Shown: positions 17,795-27,948, counted from the first letter of the stretch. The stretch is DNA of 64,000 bases from an uncultured Desulfomonile sp. (GCA_903952205.1 CAJBEZ010000010.1:25153-89152), one strand, 5' to 3'. The notes: generated by a model from the letters alone, not told the origin. Made by a program: numbers and translations.

Positions 17795-18487
17795 GTGAGC
17801 GTAAGAATAAGGAATAATCTCTGGCAAGTGGGCGGGAACGGCCTGACTGATCCCTCGGACGCCGCCTCATACCTACTAAGCTTCGGCGACAAAGCCGCTC
17901 TTATTGATGCTGGAAGTGGTCGAGGTCAGACGAAATTGATAAAGAACATTGCCGAATGTCTGGGACCGCTTGTCCAGCTTGAATACCTTCTGCTGACTCA
18001 CTGTCATTTCGATCATACCGGCGGAGCCCGGGCCGTAAGAGACGAATATGGCTGTCGAATCGTTGCTCATGAGTTGGATGCGATTTATCTCGAATCAGGC
18101 GACAACCGTGTAACGGCGGCCTCCTGGTATGGGGCCCGCCTCGAACGGTTCACCATCGATATCAAATTGCAGGGCCAAGAATCGAAACTTACTATCGGTA
18201 ACGGCGCAGTGACAGCCATTCACTGCCCAGGCCACTCGCCGGGTTCGGTCGTGTATACAACAGACATTGACGGTCAACTCATTCTTTTTGGGCAAGACGT
18301 CCATGGACCGATCCATTCGGATTTGCTGTCTGATGAAAAACAGTACCTGGCTTCCCTGGCAAAGCTTCTAAACTTGAAGGCAGATCTTCTTCTCGAAGGC
18401 CATTTTGGAGTCATCGAGACAAAACAGGAGGTTCGAGAATTTATTGAGTCTTGTATAAACCCGTCTCCGCAACCATGTCGCTGTTAG
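17795..18487 (+). CDS. Metallo-beta-lactamase fold hydrolase
   Basis: A 230-residue MBL-fold protein with the metal motif THCHFDHTGG (HxHxDH), a downstream His in HCPGHSPGSVVY, Asp in FGQDVHGP and the final His in LLEGHFGVIE. The set of ligands is complete for a dinuclear glyoxalase II-like or related hydrolase. Start is a GTG at 17795 behind GGGGTCGGA. The substrate is unknown. Confidence 0.85.
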   Translation: MSVRIRNNLWQVGGNGLTDPSDAASYLLSFGDKAALIDAGSGRGQTKLIKNIAECLGPLVQLEYLLLTHCHFDHTGGARAVRDEYGCRIVAHELDAIYLESGDNRVTAASWYGARLERFTIDIKLQGQESKLTIGNGAVTAIHCPGHSPGSVVYTTDIDGQLILFGQDVHGPIHSDLLSDEKQYLASLAKLLNLKADLLLEGHFGVIETKQEVREFIESCINPSPQPCRC

Positions 18488-18561
18488 TAACAATTCAGGT
18501 TACTTAAAGGACTTCTTGCCACCAACCTTTATGTATCAACCTGCGTTGAGTATGGTCGTAA

Positions 18562-18804
18562 TTGTGTGAAGCTCAAGAAAACCAGAAAAATGCCAGCCTG
18601 CAGGAATTAACTATAATGGATCTCCCAAACAATTCCATAGTCCTCAACATTGAAAAGTTCGAGCAACCAAAAACACTTTTTGAAGGAAAGATGGGTGAAT
18701 GCAAGAGATGTGATTACATTTTAGCCTTGACCGAAGAAAAACAGAAAATTCTTCTCTTTATTGAAATGAAATCTGGCAGATTAAATATGGCGGAGATCCA
18801 TTAA
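18562..18804 (+). pseudogene. Fragment of an unrecognised gene
   Basis: A short frame (80 codons from a TTG, or 62 from the ATG at 18616) encodes a soluble segment beginning MDLPNNSIVLNIEKFEQ with a CDYILAL...LLFIEMKSG stretch. That alternation of strand, Lys/Asp and an Glu-x-Lys resembles the core of a PD-(D/E)XK-like domain, but the match is by eye only. It stops abruptly, and the next 170 bases contain stops in all frames with scattered coding-like words. Probably a decayed gene. Confidence 0.4.
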
Positions 18805-19002
18805 TCTTGATGATATTCTTGAATCTCGCTTCAAAATCCGACATTGCAAGGATGAAATGTTGTTCAATTAATTTGTATCGGAGTTAAAAAAATACGACGG
18901 ATATGCTAAAAGCCCAGGATGGTGATTTTCTATAAACTAATCAGAGAATGTGTCACCCAAGCGCATATCCTTTAAATGACTTCTGGATTTGAGGGGTTTT
19001 TG

Positions 19003-20178
19003 TTGTCTGAGAAAATAAACATAGCAATAATCGGTGGAGGAATAGTCGGCTGCTGGATGGCCCTGGAACTCTCCAGGAGCGAAAAAGACGTCTTTCTGTT
19101 TGAAAAAAACCCTGGAATCACAACTGGGGAAAACCAGTCATCACGTAACTCAGGGGTCAATCATGCGGGTATCAACTATGATCCCGACACTCGCCCTCTG
19201 AAAGCAAGGCTGTGCGTTGAGGGAAACCGGATGTGGGAGGATTTCTGCGCTCAATATTCCCTGCCATTCATAAAAGTCGGCAAACTGATGGTTGCGCTAA
19301 GAGAAGAGGAAGATAGGGAACTTGACCTTTATGAAAGGCGGGCTTTCCAGAACAATGTTCCTGACGTAAGAAAGATAACAGCCGAAGAAGCCAGAGAAAT
19401 TGAACCGAATGTCAAGGGTAAATCAGCGCTCCTGATTCCATCATCCGGTGTCTTTGAACCTACTTCCCTGCTTCGTCAAGTATATTTCCTGGCCTCCAAT
19501 CAGGGTGTGCAGTTTATGACGGGGACCGAAGTTGTGGGCATAGATGCGCAACATGGAAAATTAAGCATCAAGATACGTTATCAAGATGGTTCCATGGATT
19601 GGGTGGAAACTCAAAAGATCATTAACGCCGGTGGTGTTAAAGCTGTGTCGTTGGCCAGGATGGTAGACGTTGATTTTCCACTGAAAACAGCTTTGATTCG
19701 GGGAGATTCCATGAAGTTCAACCGAAAAGCGCGCAGTGATCTCTATTTGAAGGGCACAAATGTCTATCCCACTCCTAGGACCGTCAAGACTCCATTTGGC
19801 TTTCAGAGCACTGTCGGAGTTCATTTGACTCCGATGTTTGATATCATTGACGGTAAATTCGTCATAGGCGACACCGTGATGGTCGGTCCCCGGTTGACAG
19901 TCGTCAATAGTGATGACGATTTCCAGACCCCCATGCCTGAACCTGAGAGCTTTGTTCATGACACGGGTTGTTTCTTCCCTGGTCTGAAAGCTGTTGACCT
20001 GACGCCAAATTTTGGAGGTATACAGGCCAGACTTGATGGTTACCCAGACTTCTATATTGCCAGGGACAGACTATACGACGATATTGTTCATCTTGCAGGA
20101 ATAGACAGCCCTGGATTCACCGCAGCCCCCGCAATAGCGCGTCATGTGGTAAACAGATTTTTTGAATCACCAGCATGA
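19003..20178 (+). CDS. lhgO: L-2-hydroxyglutarate oxidase / FAD-dependent oxidoreductase
   Basis: A 391-residue DAO-family flavoenzyme. The FAD-binding motif IAIIGGGIVGCWMALEL opens the protein, followed by the LhgO-type active-site region SSRNSGVNHAGINYDPDTRPLKARLC, VGKLMVAL and a C-terminal FAD motif around LAGIDSPGFTAAPAIARHV. The upstream in-frame ATG (18976) lacks a ribosome site, whereas GAGGGG at 18991-18996 sits six bases before the TTG at 19003, so the TTG is preferred. Predicted to oxidise L-2-hydroxyglutarate (or a similar 2-hydroxyacid) to 2-oxoglutarate, passing electrons to the quinone pool. Confidence 0.83.
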   Translation: MSEKINIAIIGGGIVGCWMALELSRSEKDVFLFEKNPGITTGENQSSRNSGVNHAGINYDPDTRPLKARLCVEGNRMWEDFCAQYSLPFIKVGKLMVALREEEDRELDLYERRAFQNNVPDVRKITAEEAREIEPNVKGKSALLIPSSGVFEPTSLLRQVYFLASNQGVQFMTGTEVVGIDAQHGKLSIKIRYQDGSMDWVETQKIINAGGVKAVSLARMVDVDFPLKTALIRGDSMKFNRKARSDLYLKGTNVYPTPRTVKTPFGFQSTVGVHLTPMFDIIDGKFVIGDTVMVGPRLTVVNSDDDFQTPMPEPESFVHDTGCFFPGLKAVDLTPNFGGIQARLDGYPDFYIARDRLYDDIVHLAGIDSPGFTAAPAIARHVVNRFFESPA

Positions 20179-20302
20179 AGTAATTCGGTGAGAACCTAAA
20201 TCCATTTGGCTTGTCATTACAAAAGATAGGTATGAATGACGCCTATCCCGTTTCTGTAGATCATGTTTATAAAATCAAACAGTTATGAAAGGGGACAACT
20301 TT

Positions 20303-21214
20303 ATGACATCAAGAAGGCTTTGGCTGTACATCCCGCTGATTTGCGCAAGTGTCCTGTGTTCTGGCGTTCTTAGCGTTGAGCAAGCTTTGGCTGATGAAAC
20401 CATTACCTCCGATATCAAGATCGCACCAAAGAAAAAACTTACCGACAATGAATTCAGGGCCTTATCCGAGGCTGCCGGTCGAATCCTGACTCACGTGCAT
20501 TTGGCTAGGCGCGATATCAGAAAAAAGGACATTGACGCTGCAAAGGGGCACGTCGAAAAAAGCTTGACCCTCGTTAAGATAATTGAAAACTCAGCCCCTA
20601 CCTATGAAGTCGTCGCCAAAATAAAATCCGGAGACATTACCTACGAAGACAGACGTGTCGTGGAACAACTGGTAGTGCCCATTTTTGCTGAACTTGATCA
20701 AACAGAGTACGTGCTTCAGCCCATTAAACAGGCCAAAAAGGAATCCGCGGCGCAGGCAACGGCAAAGAACTCGTCTGTTCCCGTAGACATGGATTTTGTT
20801 TTCACCAAAGCGTCACTTGATGTTGGAGAAACTAAACTGGACCTCCTAAAGGCTGCTCAGGCTCTGGAAGCCAAGGACGCTGAAGCCGCAAACCAGTCGC
20901 TTGCCGATATACAGAACAGGCTCGTCATTTTCGAATATGATGAATGGGACGCTCCAGTCGTGAGAGCACGGTCGTATGTGTGGGAGGCTCTCAAGAGTAT
21001 CGAAAACAAAGAATGGAGTGGAGCTAAAAATTATGTAACGGAGGCTAGTGAGGCCATTAAATCTCTTACAGAAAGAGGCGGCAAGGAAGTTTCAGAAAAA
21101 GTTAAGGCTTTATCAGAGCAGATGTCAGCCTTGACCAAGAAAATAGATGAAAAGAAGGATAGCGCCAAGACTGATATTATTTCCATTTGGGACAAACTTA
21201 CCAAGGGAATGTAA
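20303..21214 (+). CDS. YfdX family periplasmic protein
   Basis: A 303-residue exported protein with a Sec signal peptide (about residues 1-31, ending SVEQALADE). The mature part is helical, with repeated segments such as ALSEAAGRILTHVHLARRDI and AAKGHVEKSLTLVKIIE that match the YfdX fold. In Enterobacteria YfdX is linked to acid and stress survival; function here is unknown. The ATG at 20303 follows an AAGGGGAC site and is preferred to the ATG at 20285. It stands alone and ends in a strong terminator. Confidence 0.8.
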   Translation: MTSRRLWLYIPLICASVLCSGVLSVEQALADETITSDIKIAPKKKLTDNEFRALSEAAGRILTHVHLARRDIRKKDIDAAKGHVEKSLTLVKIIENSAPTYEVVAKIKSGDITYEDRRVVEQLVVPIFAELDQTEYVLQPIKQAKKESAAQATAKNSSVPVDMDFVFTKASLDVGETKLDLLKAAQALEAKDAEAANQSLADIQNRLVIFEYDEWDAPVVRARSYVWEALKSIENKEWSGAKNYVTEASEAIKSLTERGGKEVSEKVKALSEQMSALTKKIDEKKDSAKTDIISIWDKLTKGM

Positions 21215-21241
21215 CCCTTAATCTCCGTCAATGGCTTAGAT

Positions 21242-21266
21242 TCTCGGGACCGCCAGGGTCCCGAGA
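21242..21266. terminator. Rho-independent terminator-like hairpin after the YfdX gene
   Basis: A perfect 10-bp stem TCTCGGGACC / GGTCCCGAGA with a 5-base loop. A T-rich stretch follows about 6-18 bases downstream on the plus strand. Confidence 0.7.
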
Positions 21267-21498
21267 CCGCTTTGTATATTTTTTCCTGTGGCATATTCGC
21301 CTGCAATCCTAATCAATAATCCTTTCCTGAAAGTTTAAATATTCACTACTGTAGTTTCTCACAACCAGCGTGCAGCTTCGGTGATTTGGTTGGCCTTCCT
21401 GATTTCAATTGAGGATTTTTCAGGAATAGCAATCTTTTCAGTAGACAGAATTCCATATCTTTCATTAAGCTCTATAATCAAGATTGAAAGGACGGAAC

Positions 21499-23304
21499 AT
21501 GACAGACAAATTTGTCAGTATACGGAATTTAAGGTTCTTACTGCATGAAGTTCTGAACATCGAAAATCTGACGCAGTTTGATCACTATTCTGACCATTCC
21601 AGGGAAACTTTCGATCTTGCTTTGGATACGGCTCACAAGATCGCAAGGAATTTACTCCTGCCTAGTCTACAGGAAATGGACAAGAATCAGCCCACTTTTG
21701 AGAAAGGGATTGTTCACGTTCACCCTGTGGTCAAGGAATTCATCCAGGAGTGCGGAAAAGGTGGCTGGATAGCCGCAAACGCCTCCTATGAGGCTGATGG
21801 TCAGCAATTGCCCTTTTCGGTTACTACGGCGTGCCATTTTATCTTTGGAGCGGCCAATTATTCCGCTTCTGTTTATCCATTACTTATGTACGGAGCCGCA
21901 CACCTGATCGAGTCATTCGGTTCAGATCAACTCAAACGGGAATTCATTCCCAGTATATTTTCAGGGAAGTGGCAGGGCACAATGGCTCTAACAGAGCCTC
22001 AGGCGGGCAGTTCACTTGGGGATATTCAGACTCAGGCTATCCCGACTGATGAAAACCACTTTCTTATTAAAGGCCAAAAGATATTCATTTCAGCCGGGGA
22101 TCATGATGCGGTGGAAAACGTTGTTCATTTGATGCTGGCTCGAATAAAGGGGGCCCCTTCGGGTGTTAAGGGCGTGTCACTTTTCGTCGTTCCGAAAAAA
22201 CGGCGGGATGAATCCGGTAATCTCTCTCCAAACGACGTTAATGTGTCGGCCCTGTATCATAAGCTGGGTTATCGTGGAGCGCCGATAGTGCAGTTGAGCA
22301 TGGGCGAGAACGGTGACTGTCACGGATACCTTGTTGGAGACCCCAATAAGGGCCTTTCATACATGTTCCAGATGATGAATGAAGCCAGGCTGGCGGTTGG
22401 CGTCGGAGCGGCGGCTATCGCCTCGGCCGCCTACTATGCGTCACTGGAGTATACGAAAGAAAGAAGGCAGGGGCGCAGGCTTTTCGACAAGGATCCCGAT
22501 TCAGAACCAATCCGTATAATTGATCATAGTGACGTGCGAAGAATGCTACTGTTCCAGCGGTCAATTGTTGAAGGATCGTTGTCACTGGTTTTGCAGTGTT
22601 GTCTTTACTCCGATATGGCCGGCGTTACCACTGGCGATCAAAAAAGCAAATTCAGCCTCTTGCTTGACTTGCTGACTCCTGCGGCGAAAACATATCCGTC
22701 CGAGATGGGGGTCATGTCAGTGAGTCAAGGTTTGCAGTGTTTGGGAGGGTACGGTTTTTGTGACGAATTTCCCCTGGAACAATTTTACCGGGATATTCGT
22801 ATTCACCCGATTCATGAAGGTTCAACCGGGATACAGGGCCTTGATCTGTTGGGCCGAAAAGTTGTAATGCATGACAGCAAGGCATTTGTACTTTTTCTGG
22901 ATGAGGTTTGCTCTACAATAAGTGTAGCATGTGAAATACCTGATCTTAAACCATACGCCGAAAAACTTCAGCATGAAATCAACGCATTGCGAGAAGTAAC
23001 CTACGGATTAATGATGCTCGCATCTTCAGGGCACAACGAGGATTACCTCGAAGATTCAACTCTATATCTTGAATTGTTCGGGATAATTGCAGTAGCCTGG
23101 CAGTGGCTGAAGCAGGGGATTGCGGCTACGAAGCAATTAGAGAGGAAGTTGAGCCAATCTGACCAGGATTTTTATATCGGCAAGATAATGACGATGAAAT
23201 ATTTTTTCCTTTACGAATTAATCAAGACCTATGGTTTGATAGAAAGGCTTTCTGAAGAGGACGGGTTGACTGCGAATTTTGACGACAAATTTTTTGCTGA
23301 CTAG
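21499..23304 (+). CDS. Acyl-CoA dehydrogenase, large (AidB/FadE-like)
   Basis: 601 residues, longer than the usual 380-residue enzymes because of a C-terminal extension (about 450-601). FAD/substrate contacts: MALTEPQAGSSLGDIQTQA (about 160), the middle beta domain KGQKIFISAGDHD, and the helical domain with GGYGFCDEFPLEQFYRDIRI and HEGSTGIQGLDLLGRK, where the Glu is the expected catalytic base. The start at 21499 has AAGGACGG six bases upstream. Predicted to oxidise an acyl-CoA, passing electrons to ETF. It lies next to DUF362 and acyl-CoA ligase genes, suggesting fatty or aromatic acid use. Confidence 0.88.
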   Translation: MTDKFVSIRNLRFLLHEVLNIENLTQFDHYSDHSRETFDLALDTAHKIARNLLLPSLQEMDKNQPTFEKGIVHVHPVVKEFIQECGKGGWIAANASYEADGQQLPFSVTTACHFIFGAANYSASVYPLLMYGAAHLIESFGSDQLKREFIPSIFSGKWQGTMALTEPQAGSSLGDIQTQAIPTDENHFLIKGQKIFISAGDHDAVENVVHLMLARIKGAPSGVKGVSLFVVPKKRRDESGNLSPNDVNVSALYHKLGYRGAPIVQLSMGENGDCHGYLVGDPNKGLSYMFQMMNEARLAVGVGAAAIASAAYYASLEYTKERRQGRRLFDKDPDSEPIRIIDHSDVRRMLLFQRSIVEGSLSLVLQCCLYSDMAGVTTGDQKSKFSLLLDLLTPAAKTYPSEMGVMSVSQGLQCLGGYGFCDEFPLEQFYRDIRIHPIHEGSTGIQGLDLLGRKVVMHDSKAFVLFLDEVCSTISVACEIPDLKPYAEKLQHEINALREVTYGLMMLASSGHNEDYLEDSTLYLELFGIIAVAWQWLKQGIAATKQLERKLSQSDQDFYIGKIMTMKYFFLYELIKTYGLIERLSEEDGLTANFDDKFFAD

Positions 23305-23353
23305 ATTTCAGAGAATTTGGCGTAGAGGAACCGACCGATTATGAGGAGTTTTT

Positions 23354-24670
23354 ATGGGGAAGCATGTTGTTGGAGTAGTGAGATGCACCACTCCTGTTGA
23401 TTCTGTCCGAGAAGTCATTGAACTTGCTGGTGGCTTGAATCGGATTTCAAAGTCTGATCGGGTTTTTATCAAACCTAATATTGTTTTCTGGAGTAGAGGT
23501 GTTGCTTTTCCAAAGTGGGGGGTAATTACCACCTCCAGGGTCGTCGAAGACACCGTCAGGCTACTGAAGGAATATGGAGTAAATGACATAACTCTGGGCG
23601 AGGGAACAGTAGTTCTTGATCCCAAGGACAGGGAAACTCAAGAGGACGCCTACCGGTATCTGGGATACAGATCACTCGAAAAACAATATGGCATAAAGTG
23701 CGTGAAAGTTTTTGAACGTCCATTTGAGAAAGTGGATGTGGGGGATGGAGTAACTCTGAATTTCAACACGGATATACTCAACAGTGATGTGGTAATAAAT
23801 CTGCCGGTGTTGAAAACACACGCCCAGGCGGTTGTAAGTCTGGGAGTCAAAAATCTTAAGGGAACCATAGATATCAAATCGCGCAAGAAATGCCACAATG
23901 TGGACGGAGACAAAGATTTGCATTTCTATGTTTCCAGACTCATTCAGAAATTTCCCCGAATGCTCACAGTGATTGATGGAATATATTCGAATGAAAGAGG
24001 CCCGGGATTTGATGGAAAGGCACGGAGGACCAATCTTCTTATAGCTTCGTGGGATGTCTTGTCGGCGGATTTTGTCGGGGCAAAGATCCTGGGATATACG
24101 CCGAAACAGGTGCCACATCTGGCGCACGCCGCCCAATTCTATTCAAAACCTTTGGATATGTCGGATATACAAACTACAGGCGTGGACGTTGAATCTGTGG
24201 CATCCTTTCATGATTACACATTCCCGTACAACGAGGATAACACTCTTCCCATGCCACTTGTGAAAATGGGTATAAGCGGAATCTCATATCCTAAATATGA
24301 TACTAGCCTCTGTACCTATTGTTCTTTATTGACTGGGGCGGTGTTGACCTCCATCGCAATGGCTTGGAAGGGGTCTTCCTGGCCAAATGTTGAGGTGTTG
24401 ACCGGCAAATTGATGAAACCAACCCCGGGCAAGAAGTCAATAATGATTGGAAAGTGTCTTTTTGAGGCTAACAAGAAAAACCCTGAACTCAAAGACACCA
24501 TTTTTGTCAAGACTTGTCCTCCATCTCCAGATAAAATAATAGAAGCTTTGAATCAGAGTGGAATCGAAATCAAACCGGACATACTCATGAACCTTGACAA
24601 GTTTCCCGCTTTTTTTATGAAAAAATATGTGAACAATCCGGAATTCGAAGAATCATTTTTTCAGATCTAA
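23354..24670 (+). CDS. DUF362 domain-containing protein
   Basis: 438 residues containing the DUF362 core (about 30-270): VFIKPNIVFW, DITLGEGTV, VINLPVLKTHAQAVVSLGVKNLKG and DGIYSNERGPGF are conserved landmarks. Many DUF362 proteins carry a C-terminal ferredoxin domain. Here the C-terminal part has several Cys (LCTYCSLL, KTCPPSP) but not a clear 2[4Fe-4S] pattern. Spacing of 49 bases from the acyl-CoA dehydrogenase and a GAGGAG ribosome site suggest co-transcription. Function unknown. Confidence 0.8.
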   Translation: MGKHVVGVVRCTTPVDSVREVIELAGGLNRISKSDRVFIKPNIVFWSRGVAFPKWGVITTSRVVEDTVRLLKEYGVNDITLGEGTVVLDPKDRETQEDAYRYLGYRSLEKQYGIKCVKVFERPFEKVDVGDGVTLNFNTDILNSDVVINLPVLKTHAQAVVSLGVKNLKGTIDIKSRKKCHNVDGDKDLHFYVSRLIQKFPRMLTVIDGIYSNERGPGFDGKARRTNLLIASWDVLSADFVGAKILGYTPKQVPHLAHAAQFYSKPLDMSDIQTTGVDVESVASFHDYTFPYNEDNTLPMPLVKMGISGISYPKYDTSLCTYCSLLTGAVLTSIAMAWKGSSWPNVEVLTGKLMKPTPGKKSIMIGKCLFEANKKNPELKDTIFVKTCPPSPDKIIEALNQSGIEIKPDILMNLDKFPAFFMKKYVNNPEFEESFFQI

Positions 24671-24729
24671 CCGGTCGAACATCCCTATTTTTTTGGTAAA
24701 AATGTAGATTGATTTAGTTTTGAATTTCG

Positions 24730-24757
24730 TTGACATCTCAATCAATCTCGTTAGGAT
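24730..24757 (+). promoter_or_regulatory. Sigma70-like promoter for the acyl-CoA ligase gene
   Basis: TTGACA (24730-24735) and TAGGAT (24752-24757) with a 16-base spacer. The predicted transcript starts at about 24765, only a few bases before the hairpin at 24768-24784. Confidence 0.6.
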
Positions 24758-24767
24758 AAAATCTTTG

Positions 24768-24784
24768 GCGCACAGACTGTGCGC
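24768..24784 (+). other. Hairpin at the 5' end of the acyl-CoA ligase leader (or terminator of DUF362)
   Basis: GCGCACA, loop GAC, TGTGCGC: a perfect 7-bp stem followed by TCTTTCTGTTCTT. It could terminate the upstream message or cap and stabilise the new one. Confidence 0.5.
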
Positions 24785-24822
24785 TCTTTCTGTTCTTATA
24801 AGAAAATCCAAGGAGTTTCACG

Positions 24823-26484
24823 ATGGCAAATCAGCCAAGATTAATTCAGAGGACACCCAGCGCGTATGACTATCCACTTTTGATCAAGAATATTTTGATC
24901 ACTCCAATCCTGTATTCGCCGGATGAGGAAATTGTCTACAGAGACAAGTTCAGAATGACATACAGGGACCTGTACCAACGAATAAATAAGCTGGCGTCAG
25001 CCTTGACCAACATGGGGGTAGGGTCTGAAGACACTATAGGGGTAATGGACTGGGATTCGCATCGTTACCTCGAGTGTTATTTTGCCATTCCAATGATGGG
25101 CGCAGTGCTGCACACCATCAATGTCCGACTTTCCACTGAACAGATAATCTACACTGTCAACCACGCCGAAGATACTGTGCTAATGGTCAATGAAGAGTTC
25201 ATGCCAATAGTTGAGTCCATAATCGGTGAACTGAAGACCGTCAAAAAGATCATATTACTTAAAGACAGCGACGAAAGCCCAAAAACAACAGTGGCGCTTG
25301 CGGGTGAATATGAGGATTTGCTGGCAAAAGCGTCCGCAGATTTTGAGTTCCCTGATTTTGATGAAAACACCATGGCTACGTTGTTCTACACTACTGGAAC
25401 AACCGGCGACCCCAAAGGCGTCTATTACAGTCATAGGCAGCTAGTGCTGCATACTTTCGACATGTCAATGGCGCTCTCCGGGTTCTCGTCCATCGTGAGG
25501 TTCCAGTCTGCCGATGTATACATGCCCATAACGCCGATGTTCCATGTTCACGCCTGGGGTATTCCATATCTAGCCACACTTTTGGGATGCAAGCAGGTCT
25601 ACCCGGGAAGATACGAGCCGGCAATGTTGCTCAAACTACTTCTGAGCGAGAAAGTCACTTTTTCACACTGTGTTCCGACAATTCTTCACATGCTTGTGAC
25701 CAGCCCAGTAGCGAAACAGGTTGATTTAAGCAATTGGAAAGTCGTCATTGGTGGTTCTGCGCTGCCAATAGGCCTGGCAAAAGCGGCGATGGATTTGGGA
25801 ATAGAGATTATAGCCGCTTACGGCATGTCGGAAACCTGTCCGCTTCTAACGGCCGCAAACCTGAAGCCAAAGATGGCGGGATGGAGCCCTGAGCAGAAAT
25901 TGGATGTAATCACAAAAACTGGTTTACCCACTCCCTTTGTAAACTTGAAGGTTGTGGACGCGGAGGGTAAAGAGGTTCCGCATGATGGAGTCACTACAGG
26001 AGAAATAGTGGTTCGTACTCCGTGGTTGACTCAGGGATATTTCAAATCACCGGAAAAGTCGGAAGAACTCTGGAAGGGAGGATGGTTACACACAGGGGAT
26101 GTGGCCAATATAGATTCAGAGGGATATGTCAGAATAACCGATAGATTTAAGGATGTTATCAAGACCGGTGGTGAATGGATTTCATCTCTTGAGCTTGAAA
26201 GTCTTATAAGCCAGCATCCAACTGTTTCCGAGGTAGCGGTGATTGGCGTTGCTGACGAGAAGTGGGGTGAGCGCCCGGTAGCTCTCGTAGTAATCAAGCC
26301 GGGCCAGACTTTTTCAGAGGACAGCCTACGAGATTTCATGAAGGAGCTTGCCGATAAAGGCGCCATATCAAAATGGGCCATTCCCGACCGGTTTCATGAA
26401 GTTAAGGAGATTCCAAAGACGAGTGTCGGCAAGTTGAACAAAAAAGTTATACGTCAGCAGGCAGTGGAAGGCGTTTACAAGTAA
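24823..26484 (+). CDS. AMP-dependent acyl-CoA synthetase (medium/long-chain fatty acid type)
   Basis: A 553-residue ANL-superfamily ligase that activates a carboxylic acid to its acyl-CoA through an acyl-adenylate. The P-loop is FYTTGTTGDPKGVYYSH, with motif AYGMSETCP, the A8 hinge/ATP motif GWLHTGDVANIDSEGYVRITDR and the C-terminal catalytic Lys in KTSVGKLNKK. The AlkK/fatty-acyl group is the best fit by eye. AAGGAG precedes the ATG. With the adjacent acyl-CoA dehydrogenase it could initiate beta-oxidation. Confidence 0.9.
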   Translation: MANQPRLIQRTPSAYDYPLLIKNILITPILYSPDEEIVYRDKFRMTYRDLYQRINKLASALTNMGVGSEDTIGVMDWDSHRYLECYFAIPMMGAVLHTINVRLSTEQIIYTVNHAEDTVLMVNEEFMPIVESIIGELKTVKKIILLKDSDESPKTTVALAGEYEDLLAKASADFEFPDFDENTMATLFYTTGTTGDPKGVYYSHRQLVLHTFDMSMALSGFSSIVRFQSADVYMPITPMFHVHAWGIPYLATLLGCKQVYPGRYEPAMLLKLLLSEKVTFSHCVPTILHMLVTSPVAKQVDLSNWKVVIGGSALPIGLAKAAMDLGIEIIAAYGMSETCPLLTAANLKPKMAGWSPEQKLDVITKTGLPTPFVNLKVVDAEGKEVPHDGVTTGEIVVRTPWLTQGYFKSPEKSEELWKGGWLHTGDVANIDSEGYVRITDRFKDVIKTGGEWISSLELESLISQHPTVSEVAVIGVADEKWGERPVALVVIKPGQTFSEDSLRDFMKELADKGAISKWAIPDRFHEVKEIPKTSVGKLNKKVIRQQAVEGVYK

Positions 26485-26512
26485 TTGAAAAATTTCTTAT
26501 GGGTTTGAACCA

Positions 26513-26542
26513 AAAGGACACGGAACAATATCCGTGTCCTTT
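26513..26542. terminator. Bidirectional intrinsic terminator
   Basis: A perfect 12-bp stem AAAGGACACGGA / TCCGTGTCCTTT with a 6-base loop, between convergent genes. A-rich and T-rich flanks fit termination from both sides. Confidence 0.85.
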
Positions 26543-26571
26543 ACTGTTTTGACAAATGTATTTTTAGAAAT

Positions 26572-27948
26572 CTAAAGCTTCGACAAAGGTGGCCTGCCTA
26601 TGCGGTGAACCGAGAAACCGATTTGATAGAGTTTCCTGTGGTCAAGCAAATTTCTCCCGTCAAAAATGAAGGCGGGTTTTTCCATGGTCTCAAAAATTCT
26701 AGCATAATCCAATGAAACGAATTGGGACCAATCTGTAGCTATTACAATGGCGTGGGCTTTCGATGCGGCGCTGTATGGATCTGATTCAAGAATAAATTGG
26801 CCTGCGTATTCTTCAAGGTCTTTAGCTGCGCCATCTAGAGCTTTTGGATCATGAATCGCCAACTGGGCCTTTTCATCCAAGAGTCCCCGACAGACGTTTA
26901 TAGCTGGAGATTCTCGCGTATCACCCGTGTCAGCCTTAAATGCGAATCCGAATATCGCAATTTTCTTGCCCACGATGGTATTGAACATTTGTTTAATTAT
27001 GATGTCTACGAATCTTCGTTGCTGGTAAGAATTAATTTCTAAGACCTGTTCCCAATATCTCGCTACCTCCGACAGACCATAATTCTCCGCAATATAAGTA
27101 AGATTTAAAATATCTTTTTTAAAACACGATCCGCCAAAACCTAGGCCGGCCTTGAGAAATTTTGGACCAATTCTGGAGTCCATTCCTACTGCTTTGGCGA
27201 CTTCTTCTATATCAGCGTTTGTCTTTTCGCAAAGAGCTGATATGGAATTTATGGATGACACTCTCTGTGCCAGAAACGCATTGGCCACAAGTTTGGAAAG
27301 TTCACTCGACCAGACGCTTGAAGTAAGGATTTTTTCCTCTGGCACCCAATGTTTGTAAATATCTACAACTTCTTTCAGAGCAGCCTGTCCTGAGTCGGTT
27401 TCTCTAGCGCCAATAAGGACTCTGTCCGGGGTTTCAAGGTCACGGATAGCCGACCCTTCAGCAAGGAATTCGGGGTTTGAGACAATCTCGAAATGAATTT
27501 TTTTCTCATTTGAATCCAGGATGCGTCCTATCGCCGCTGCGGTCCTTACCGGGAGAGTGCTTTTTTCAACGACTATTTTGGGTTTAGAACTATTTTTTAG
27601 AATCTGTCTGGCCGTTATTTCCCAAAATTGCAGATCCGCCGCTTTTCCAGCGCCTAGACCAAAAGTCTTGGTAGGCGTGTTTACACTGACAAATATAATA
27701 TCGGCGCCATCTATCTGCTCATCAACATCTGTCCTGAAAAATAGGTTTCTACCACGAACCGCCGACACTATTTCATCAAGTCCCGGCTCAAATATCGGGA
27801 GATTATCCGAGTTCCACCGCATAATTCGGTCATGATTTATGTCCACCACCACAACTTGGTATTCAGGACAGTGGCGAGCTATGACCGCCATTGTTGGTCC
27901 ACCTACATAACCTGCCCCTATGCACAGAATATTTTTTTTGAACACCAT
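26572..27948 (-). CDS. UDP-glucose 6-dehydrogenase
   Basis: 458 residues, close to the animal/plant-type UGDH length. It has the Rossmann motif ILCIGAGYVGGPTMAV, VSVNTPTKTFGLGAG, VVEKSTLPVRTA, SNPEFLAEGSAI, the catalytic Cys in FGGSCFKKD and the C-terminal nucleotide-sugar region GFAFKADTGDTRESPA. It makes UDP-glucuronate for polysaccharide or pentose pathways. No glycosyltransferase cluster is adjacent. Confidence 0.93.
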   Translation of the reverse strand: MVFKKNILCIGAGYVGGPTMAVIARHCPEYQVVVVDINHDRIMRWNSDNLPIFEPGLDEIVSAVRGRNLFFRTDVDEQIDGADIIFVSVNTPTKTFGLGAGKAADLQFWEITARQILKNSSKPKIVVEKSTLPVRTAAAIGRILDSNEKKIHFEIVSNPEFLAEGSAIRDLETPDRVLIGARETDSGQAALKEVVDIYKHWVPEEKILTSSVWSSELSKLVANAFLAQRVSSINSISALCEKTNADIEEVAKAVGMDSRIGPKFLKAGLGFGGSCFKKDILNLTYIAENYGLSEVARYWEQVLEINSYQQRRFVDIIIKQMFNTIVGKKIAIFGFAFKADTGDTRESPAINVCRGLLDEKAQLAIHDPKALDGAAKDLEEYAGQFILESDPYSAASKAHAIVIATDWSQFVSLDYARIFETMEKPAFIFDGRNLLDHRKLYQIGFSVHRIGRPPLSKL